Positions 53,495 to 61,042 of a stretch of 64,000 nucleotides of DNA are shown one piece after another. The notes under the pieces were generated by a model. It was not told where the DNA came from, made no database searches, and was given only the letters and a program-made list of their open reading frames with translations. The first letter of the stretch is position 1, and each line of letters opens with the position of its first letter. This DNA is from JAKQDH01 sp029558835 (GTDB lineage Bacteria > Planctomycetota > Phycisphaerae > UBA1845). The stretch covers positions 74,181 to 138,180 of the forward strand of contig DAOQSN010000007.1 of assembly GCA_035356615.1 (NCBI GenBank), in the 5' to 3' direction. Made by a program: the position numbers and the translations under genes.

Positions 53495-56400
53495 ATGACA
53501 GACCGACACAATCTCGTTCTCGGCATACTTATAACGGCAATAGTCCCGTTTGCATCACCCACCAACGCAGACTCCATTCAGTTGCTTAATGCTCCCAGCG
53601 TCGCGGTCACAGACGTTGGGGAGTTCATCCTGGGCGATGAGCTTTCGCTGGCTGTCATTGGTCACACAGGAGTCTACCACTTCGATCTTCAGTACACCTC
53701 GTCGCTGCAACAGGGCGAATTGCACTTTGCGATCACGCACACATTCGTCGACGCACAGGGTGATATTTCAATGGACGGTTGGACATATTCAGGTTACCCA
53801 ATCATCCCGGGTCAGCACACTGATACCTTCGTGGTCACCGATTTCCGACCGCTGCCAGCACAATTGCACCAAGTTCGCGTCAACATATACATGCATGACC
53901 TGCAATCTGACACAGACGTTGCGCAGCTTGAGCAGGAGGTCTACTGGGAGTACTCTGATCCAGTTCTTCTGATTCAATGGATCTTATACAATGCCTTGAT
54001 TGATGACCCATTGCTCTACTCCGGCCAGGACTTGCAGGACTTCATTGTTATATACCAAACCCTCCGTAACAACACCATGCAGACTATTCGTGACGCCGAC
54101 GAGCGATGGCCAGAGGCGGTCGTAGACTTGGTGGAAGACTGGGCGCGTGACGAAGCGCTAACAAAGGTCGCAGCGGGCCTACATCTGCTTCCGGCGGCTG
54201 CCGGGCCTTGGCTAACTGCCGTTTCGGCAGCCATATTGACGTGGCAGATTCTGGAGGAGCCCGCATTGGTGTTTTTGGAAACGATTCAGCTTTACACCTA
54301 CAATTACGTGCTCGCTGTTGCTGAATCAGCTCTTGAGGTTGTTGATGAAGCGTACGGCCCTGAAGTCGCGATCGTGACTCCACTTGAAGGGGCCACCGTC
54401 ACGGGTTTAACCACTATCGAGGCCACCGCAACGGACACAGTAGGTGTGGTCTACGTGTCCTTCTACGTTGACGGTGTCGAGCAGGAGGAAATGCCTGCTG
54501 CAGGGGAGGACACGTACGCAATCGAGTGGGACACGTCTGGCGTTACGGCAGGGTCACACGAGATTGGCGTAGGGGCCATCGATGCTGCGGCGAATGCAGA
54601 TTATATCACGTGCTCCGTAGTGGCTGAGCACCCATCTGCGCCAGTACTAACAAGTCCGAATATTGGACACAACGGTGCATGGAACGAGCGTACGTTCACG
54701 GTGACTTACACGGACGCAGACAACGATGCTCCAGACTGCGTGCGTGTCGTTATCGACAGCAGCGAATCACAGACCCTGGATCCGACTGTTCCAGGTGACA
54801 CCGATTACACGGATGGCGCCATGTTCATGGGCACGTTCTGCTGCTTCGGGGATGGTTGGCACTATGGGCATTTTGAGGCCAGCTCGAACGGGCAGGAGGC
54901 CGAAGACCTAGACTTCAACTTCCACGTGCAGGAGCCGCAGCCATCGTCGTTAACGCTTACTGCGACCGGGCCGGTTGCGGTTGACGGGCATTCCGTATCG
55001 ACGATAACGGCCACGGTTCACGATGAGTTGGGTGAGCTCGACCCCGGCATTACGGTCCACTTCAGCGCGAATGGCGCCAGCGGCTGTTTTGCCGATGCGA
55101 CAGGGGCGTGTGGTACCCACTACGAGGTCGCTGTCACCAACGCAGCGGGCCAGGCCGTGACCCACTTCCGGCCAACCGCGGTCGGACAGGTTCATATCTC
55201 GGCATGGACGGACGGGGGACTCTCGGATGTCGCCAGCTTCGATGCTGTCGGTGGCGGTGATTACGACCTCAGTCTGAGCATTCGCCCAGTGTCCATTGGC
55301 GATACGGTCTCGACCTATGAACTGAAAGCACGCGTGCTCCAGCAGGACGGACTCCCGCCGGATCCACCCTACCCTGTGACCTTTGAGGCGACGCTGGGAG
55401 AGCTGAACGACCGTTACGAGACGCTTGCGTGGCAGAACCCGCTCACGCTCACCTGCACCGACTGGGACGGCTGGTCGTACGCCCACCTGCGTGCCAACTC
55501 CACCGGCGATGCCTACGTGACCTTCGAATACGATAACGAAACTGTGACGATCCTGACTCATCTTCATGTGGGGCCCATCCCGGCAGTTCCCCTGGCGTTC
55601 AGCCTGTCCGGTGCACACACCGCCTACACGGAGGCGCTCGACGCGGGCGGTGACACACTTGCAGCCTATTGCTTCGACAATAGCCGGGTATACGTCGACG
55701 TATTCTCGACGCAGACATGGAGCTTCAGCAAGACGATACCAACTTCCATCCAGGCGCATTCCCAGGGATTCGCCGTAGATGACAACGGGCACTGGAGCTT
55801 CGAGACGGCTGAAGGTGCCTTCATCGACCTGTTTACAGATACTGTCGTTGACGGACCTGATGACGTGGTCGGAGATGCGGCCGCAATAACAGCGAACGGG
55901 ATGTGGGGTGCAGCCAAGGGAGTGGGTGTGTCCGAGGTATTCGTTCTTCAGAACGATGACTCGCATGTGGCATCCATTCCCGTCGACGTCGCAGGTACAC
56001 CCCGCGCCTTGAGCTTCTCTCCTGATGGCTCTCGGCTTGCGATTTCATATCGAAATCCCGACAACGACCCCCGACTGGAGATCTACCGCACGAGCAACTG
56101 GTCACGTGTGGCGACGATTTTGGGTCAACAGGATGGCAAGATACCGACTGATGCAACCTGGTCACCGGACAGTCAGGTTGTGGCATGGAGTGACGACAAG
56201 AACTCATCACGGGTCCGCATGATCACGCGGGACGGTGGCATCTTGACTAGTTTCACCAGTACGATCGGTGACATCATTGAGATGGACTGGGCACCATCCA
56301 CCGCGCCGCTCGCCAGTCTTGCGCTTTACGGTGACGGTGGTGTAGCAGTACATGATCCCACGACAGGAGCGCCGCTCTATGAGCTTCAGGGCGAGCCGGG

Positions 56401-59032
56401 CGCCTCGTCGTCCAGGAACCGTGCGAGTATGGCCTGGGCTTGTGACGGTAACGCGCTGATCATCCGCAGTAACCCCATTTTGGTGTTCACGCCGTACGAT
56501 GCGCAGGCGCCAGGCATCGTTATTCACGAGCCACTTGATGGGACGCAGACCGCACAATCCACGATTGTCATCTCCGGCCTCGCTGCGGACGACATCCGCG
56601 TGGACGCGGATTCCGGCGAGTATCGCATTAACGGTGGTGTGTGGACGGCGTACTCCATCGGCTTTGATGGAGGCTTCTCCTTCGCGGCGGCCCTTGAGTC
56701 AGGGCTCAACACGTTCGAGGTCTGCGCCGAGGACTACCTCGATCAGCGCGGCTGCTCGAGTGTACAGGTGTCTCGATTGACGGATACGATCCCGCCAAGC
56801 ATCTCGAACATCACGTTTGCCCCACCAGAATTCGAGGTCGGAAGTACCGCGCAGATCACCGCCCATATCCGGGACGACTGGTCCGGCGTGGATCCTGCGA
56901 CGCCGTTGGCAGAGGTTTTGGGCATCGGGCAGGGCGTGGTCGCGAGCATTGCGCTTTACGATGACGGGATGCACGGAGACGGCGGCGCAGGAGATGGTGT
57001 CTTCGGAAGCACCTGGGACACCGCCGGGATCGACGAGGGCGAGTACCAATTGCGTGTAAGCGCGGCCGACAATGAGGGCAACGGCGCGAGCGTGGCTCAC
57101 GGCCAATGGCTGTTTGCGTATGACTATCCCGTGATTTCGGACGTGGCCCACGCCCCGGCTGAGCCAACCAACGTCGACGACGTTACGGTGACCGCCAGCG
57201 TAACCGACAGCACGGGCCTCTCGAGCGTGCTGCTTCGCTACGAGACCAATGGCGCCGGCAGTTGGACCACCGTTGCGATGATCAGTGGCACTGACAACTC
57301 GTGGTCCACCGACATACCGCGCCTCCTCGGCGGTGGCAGCGTCGAGTACTACGTTGAGGCAACCGATGTGTATCTGAACGAGGCAAGCAGTGCCACATAT
57401 GACTACACCGTCACGGTGATCCAAGACTGTAACGGGGACCTGGTTCCCGATGCCCAGAATCTGGCGGAGTGTGACGGCAGTGCTTGGTGCAGCGACTGCA
57501 ACGGTAACGGGATTCTCGATGAATGTGATATCACCGATTGCGACCCCGGTGATCCCGCCTGCGATGATTGCAACGGCAACGGGACGCCGGACGAATGCGA
57601 CCTGGCACCCATCTGGAGTGAGGTTGATCCAGTGCTTCGCGCTCCAGAGTCAAACGGGCAATCTGGAGCCGAGTTTGGCAGCGCCGTTACGATCGCTGGC
57701 AATGTGGCAGCGGTCGGGGCCCGGTACGAGGACGGTGCGAACAACGGAACGGACTCCGGTGCGGTCTACGTCTTTCGTAAGGCGGGCGAGTCATGGGGAC
57801 CGCCGACGCGTCTCGTGCCCAGCGACGGACAGCCGGGCGACAATTTCGGGAGCGCCGTGGCACTAGATGCCGACGTGTTGGTCGTGGGGGCGCTGAAGGT
57901 TGACGCTGTGCACGAGGACGCGGGCGCCGCCTACGTATTCCGCTATACAGCAGGGGTCTGGAGTCTGGAGCAGCGTCTTCTGCCTGAGGGGTTCGGCACA
58001 AACCCCGGTGACTCGTTTGGCCAGTCCGTTGCTGTGCATGGAAACGTGATCGCAATCGGAGCGCTTTGGGACGATGAGAACGGGACGAGCGCCGGTGCCG
58101 CATATGTTTATCGCTTTCTTGGCGGCTCCTGGGTCCTTCAACGCAAACTGCTCGGCGAGGCGCACCATGACAGCTTCGGTACCCCGGTTTCCGTTTCCGG
58201 CAGTCCCGGAAGCGAACTGGTCGCGGTTGGCGCACGTTACCACGACACGCCCTATGTCGACGCAGGCGCAGCGTACATCTGCCGGGAGATTGACGGGCAG
58301 TGGGAGAAGGAGACGAAGCTGACCGCAGTTGACGCCGCGCCCGGCGACGAGTTTGGGCGCTCGGTTGATATCGACGGAGACTCGCTGGTCGTCGGCGCCT
58401 GGTATGATGCAGATTGCGGATATCAGTCTGGGTCCGCCTACATGTACCGCTTCGGTGAGGATGGTTGGCACCTTGAAGCAAAGCTGCGTCCACCAAACGG
58501 TCACGCAGGGCAGCGATTCGGTTTCTTCGCCTCGATTGCCGGAGACACGATCGCGATTGCCGAGGACTCGTCCAGCACAGCGCACGTCTTCCGTCGCACA
58601 GGAACTGCGTGGCAGCCTGCACAGACACTGGTTCCTTCTGGTGCCTTTGCGAATGATGGGTTTGGTTGGGTGTCTGTATGTGGTGACGACATCCTTCTCG
58701 GCGTGCGAAAGGACGCTTACTATGGTGCGCTGTCCGGCGCAGCCTACCTCTACGCACTTGGTCCGGGCGCAAGTGCCGACTGCAACGGCACGGCCATCCC
58801 TGATGAGTGTGAGACCGTTGGCAGCGGAGACTTCAATGCAGACGGACACGTGGACGGAGACGACTTCGTCGCCATGGCAGAGGCTCTGACCGGTCCTGAC
58901 GTCGAGCTGGACACGGTTGCGGCGGAGTGCAAAGATGCCTACTTGGCCGCGTTTGATTTCGATGGCGATGGCGACGTCGACTTGGCTGACTTCGCGGTAT
59001 TCAGCTTGGTCTTTACTGGTTCGCAGAAGTGA
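53495..59032 (+). CDS. Giant secreted multidomain protein (Ig-like, Big_1, beta-propeller, FG-GAP, dockerin-like tail)
   Basis: 1845 residues. Signal peptide MTDRHNLVLGILITAIVPFA; GGGAG precedes ATG 53495. Domains in order: a helical N-terminal region (to about 285), an Ig-like domain (about 292-375), a Big_1/invasin-like domain (about 487-585), a WD40/TolB-like propeller (about 700-1000), two or three further Ig-like or choice-of-anchor modules (about 1000-1305), and DCNGNG..DECD linkers (about 1310-1370). FG-GAP repeats follow (about 1375-1755: GSAVTIAGNVAAVGA and relatives), then a C-terminal dockerin-like EF-hand pair (DFNADGHVDGDDFVAM, FDFDGDGDVDLADF). The first 1.5 kb is visibly less GC-rich than its neighbours. 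Probably a surface or extracellular protein; ligand unknown. Confidence 0.85.
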   Translation: MTDRHNLVLGILITAIVPFASPTNADSIQLLNAPSVAVTDVGEFILGDELSLAVIGHTGVYHFDLQYTSSLQQGELHFAITHTFVDAQGDISMDGWTYSGYPIIPGQHTDTFVVTDFRPLPAQLHQVRVNIYMHDLQSDTDVAQLEQEVYWEYSDPVLLIQWILYNALIDDPLLYSGQDLQDFIVIYQTLRNNTMQTIRDADERWPEAVVDLVEDWARDEALTKVAAGLHLLPAAAGPWLTAVSAAILTWQILEEPALVFLETIQLYTYNYVLAVAESALEVVDEAYGPEVAIVTPLEGATVTGLTTIEATATDTVGVVYVSFYVDGVEQEEMPAAGEDTYAIEWDTSGVTAGSHEIGVGAIDAAANADYITCSVVAEHPSAPVLTSPNIGHNGAWNERTFTVTYTDADNDAPDCVRVVIDSSESQTLDPTVPGDTDYTDGAMFMGTFCCFGDGWHYGHFEASSNGQEAEDLDFNFHVQEPQPSSLTLTATGPVAVDGHSVSTITATVHDELGELDPGITVHFSANGASGCFADATGACGTHYEVAVTNAAGQAVTHFRPTAVGQVHISAWTDGGLSDVASFDAVGGGDYDLSLSIRPVSIGDTVSTYELKARVLQQDGLPPDPPYPVTFEATLGELNDRYETLAWQNPLTLTCTDWDGWSYAHLRANSTGDAYVTFEYDNETVTILTHLHVGPIPAVPLAFSLSGAHTAYTEALDAGGDTLAAYCFDNSRVYVDVFSTQTWSFSKTIPTSIQAHSQGFAVDDNGHWSFETAEGAFIDLFTDTVVDGPDDVVGDAAAITANGMWGAAKGVGVSEVFVLQNDDSHVASIPVDVAGTPRALSFSPDGSRLAISYRNPDNDPRLEIYRTSNWSRVATILGQQDGKIPTDATWSPDSQVVAWSDDKNSSRVRMITRDGGILTSFTSTIGDIIEMDWAPSTAPLASLALYGDGGVAVHDPTTGAPLYELQGEPGASSSRNRASMAWACDGNALIIRSNPILVFTPYDAQAPGIVIHEPLDGTQTAQSTIVISGLAADDIRVDADSGEYRINGGVWTAYSIGFDGGFSFAAALESGLNTFEVCAEDYLDQRGCSSVQVSRLTDTIPPSISNITFAPPEFEVGSTAQITAHIRDDWSGVDPATPLAEVLGIGQGVVASIALYDDGMHGDGGAGDGVFGSTWDTAGIDEGEYQLRVSAADNEGNGASVAHGQWLFAYDYPVISDVAHAPAEPTNVDDVTVTASVTDSTGLSSVLLRYETNGAGSWTTVAMISGTDNSWSTDIPRLLGGGSVEYYVEATDVYLNEASSATYDYTVTVIQDCNGDLVPDAQNLAECDGSAWCSDCNGNGILDECDITDCDPGDPACDDCNGNGTPDECDLAPIWSEVDPVLRAPESNGQSGAEFGSAVTIAGNVAAVGARYEDGANNGTDSGAVYVFRKAGESWGPPTRLVPSDGQPGDNFGSAVALDADVLVVGALKVDAVHEDAGAAYVFRYTAGVWSLEQRLLPEGFGTNPGDSFGQSVAVHGNVIAIGALWDDENGTSAGAAYVYRFLGGSWVLQRKLLGEAHHDSFGTPVSVSGSPGSELVAVGARYHDTPYVDAGAAYICREIDGQWEKETKLTAVDAAPGDEFGRSVDIDGDSLVVGAWYDADCGYQSGSAYMYRFGEDGWHLEAKLRPPNGHAGQRFGFFASIAGDTIAIAEDSSSTAHVFRRTGTAWQPAQTLVPSGAFANDGFGWVSVCGDDILLGVRKDAYYGALSGAAYLYALGPGASADCNGTAIPDECETVGSGDFNADGHVDGDDFVAMAEALTGPDVELDTVAAECKDAYLAAFDFDGDGDVDLADFAVFSLVFTGSQK

Positions 59033-59201
59033 CCCTGCGTTAACCCGAACCCGGCCATACAGCCAGCGGCAGGAGGAAGCCGGAGGTGCTGCGTGAGGGT
59101 CCCTGCACATATGACCGCAGGGGGACTCGCTCACTTTGCGTCCCGGTCGTTTGCCTGAAACTCCGTTTCGCGGTCGTCAATGCCATGCTGGGTGGCAGGT
59201 G

Positions 59202-59498
59202 GACAGCATCCAGCTCATCGCCGCCGACGCGATCGACAACGACTGCAACGACAACGGCGTGCCGGATGAGTGCGAGGCGGACTTCGATGGGGACGGGCTG
59301 ATCGACGGGTGTGACCCCGACATCGATGATGACGGTGTCCTGAACGCGCAGGACGTGTGCGACCATACGCCGCTGGGAAGGACGGTCGATGCGCAAGGCA
59401 GGCCGCTGAGCGACATCGATCAGGACTGCGACACGGACCTTGAGGACTTCGCCCATTTCGAGCAGGGATTCACGGGCCCCCTGGCCGACGGCGGCTGA
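59202..59498 (+). pseudogene. C-terminal remnant of a dockerin-tailed secreted protein
   Basis: This fragment encodes NDCNDNGVPDECEADFDGDG, a TSP3-like calcium repeat region and CDTDLEDFAHFEQGFTGP, the standard tail of planctomycete secreted proteins. Nothing upstream in any frame resembles the body or a signal peptide of such a protein, so it looks like the surviving end of a deleted gene that followed the giant protein gene. Confidence 0.65.
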
Positions 59499-60074
59499 TA
59501 CGCCGAACGCCTCGGGTGGCGCCGTGTTCCGCCTACGGCCGACGGGTGTACGGCGGGCGAAGCCGACCACCAAGGAGTTGTGCCGGATGTCGATCTGCGG
59601 CCCAGCATCCTCGGTCTCTTGGGGCCGACGCCATCGCCGGGAGGGTCGTACGCCGAACCTTCAAGCTCTCGAAGTAGCTGGTGTCGAACCGGCCCACACT
59701 TGGCCGGTTTTGCCCGCCCGCTGCCACCATCGGGACTGCCTCGGGCAGCGCCCGGCGGCGAGAGCGGTGCTTGGGCGGGTCGCCTCCGTCCGGCAAAGGG
59801 CATCTTCAATCTGGGCCTGAGCTCATGGAGGATGTACCCATCGTGACGGAAGACGTGCGTCATGGGCAGCGTAAGTGGTGATCGGAAGAAGGAGGCGTTC
59901 TGTCGGCGGATGGCGTGAGGGCAGGCAGGGTGCGGGCTGTCGGTCCGGGCCTAGTGTGGCCGTCACCGACCGCCGGAGGCGTCGCTCTACCGGTGGCGCA
60001 GGCGGGTGGTTTGGGGTCGATTCGATCCGGCACGACCGGGAGGAGGCGGGGCTGCGTCCTATCAATGGCGGTGT
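59499..60074. other. Stretch without recognisable gene
   Basis: Several open frames exist but all are compositionally random (Arg/Pro/Ser-rich). I see nothing that can be named. It is bounded by gene remnants on both sides. Confidence 0.45.
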
Positions 60075-60542
60075 TCACGTCGCAGCCCCCGCGCGGCGGC
60101 TGGGGGCGGGAACGGCGTGGGCGGCCGAGGATGCCAGAAGCCCGCTCTCCTCCAGGACAGACGCAACCAGTCGCGCGTCGGCATACGCGGCCGGTGCACC
60201 GGTAATGGAAGGCGCCGTGCTGGTACGGACGTCGACGACCTCCACACCGAGCTCCCAGAACTCGGCGTCATGCTCGAGCGGGTGCGCCGCGACCTCATCG
60301 CGCGTCAGGAGGAAGGCCTGAACGCCCACGCCGTAGTCCGGCGCCGAGGGATCCGCGGCACGCCACGCAGCACGGTCGCGGACACACGCAAGATCATCAC
60401 AGCTCGTGCGGATCGCAATCACCCGCCCGCCGAACTCGCGGGCCAGGTTCCAGAGCGGTTCCCGGCGTGCCCGGAGCGTCTCGAGCAAGCTGCTGGCGGG
60501 GATCAGCACGCGGAAGTACGAGCGGGCCATCGAGGACTTCAC
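60075..60542 (-). pseudogene. Hypothetical protein, probably N-terminally disrupted
   Basis: The stretch LWNLAREFGGRVIAIRTS, the YGVGVQAFLLTRDEVAAHPL part and FWELGVEVVDVRTS look like a real soluble alpha/beta protein of about 130 residues. The first 18 codons (MKSSMARSYFRVLIPASS) are antisense to a transposase fragment on the other strand, so the native start has probably been replaced by an insertion near 60490. Family not recognised. Confidence 0.4.
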
Positions 60543-60645
60543 CGACGGCTACGGGATCAGTCGCGGCGGGGTCGGCCGGGAGCTGGTGGACGCCACGAGG
60601 GGGGCGTTGCAGAGGTTGTGCGAGCGTCGCGTCGACGAGTTGGGG
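60490..60645 (+). mobile_element. Mutator-type (IS256-like) transposase fragment
   Basis: In frame: LLAGISTRKYERAIEDF, then DGYGISRGGVGRELVDATRG and LQRLCERRVDEL. This matches the N-terminal helical segment (G.STR.YERA....GYG...S.V.R....A) that precedes the first catalytic Asp in mutator-family transposases. Homology is lost on both sides, so only about 50 residues survive and no terminal inverted repeats can be assigned. Confidence 0.6.
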
Positions 60646-61042
60646 CGGCTGGCCGGGGCCTTCCCTGCCATTTCGGGGCTCACAGGGGGGGCCGGCCATG
60701 CGGGGATCAACGATGCTGTCCGCGGGGGTGGCGGCCTCGACACATTGAAAGTGCTGCTTTTCGGGCCTCGCTTCGGGGCACGTTTTCCAGTTGTCGCGAC
60801 CCTGTTTGATCGGGTAGAATGGCTTCGGCTTCACCGTCGTGCTTGGCGGCGGGGGCGCTTCGGAAGTGCGCGTGTGTCGTCGAGCCGCAGTGGTGGGGGG
60901 CGGTGGGCCGGCGTCGCGCGTCGTAGGGGGGCCAGGGGGTTGCCTGGGCCGCTGCGACGCCGACTGAACCTCAAAGGGGATACCAGATTTTGAAGGTTGG
61001 TTCTTGTGCTGCGCCGTGAGGGCGTGCTGAAGGGAGAGGCCC
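60646..61042. other. Intergenic region upstream of the subtilase gene
   Basis: No protein-like frame. It contains the candidate promoter at 60791-60820 and a G-rich segment near 60890-60950. A 5' leader of about 220 bases would result if the promoter is real. Confidence 0.4.
60791..60820 (+). promoter_or_regulatory. Candidate sigma70-type promoter upstream of the subtilase gene
   Basis: TTGTCG (60791-60796), 18 bases, TAGAAT (60815-60820). The -10 matches 5 of 6 consensus bases. Confidence 0.35.

Noticed and set aside
59670..59705. tRNA/tmRNA T-arm-like sequence (GGTTCGACACC on the minus strand)
   Set aside because: The flanking bases give a mismatched T-stem and no acceptor or anticodon arm can be built.
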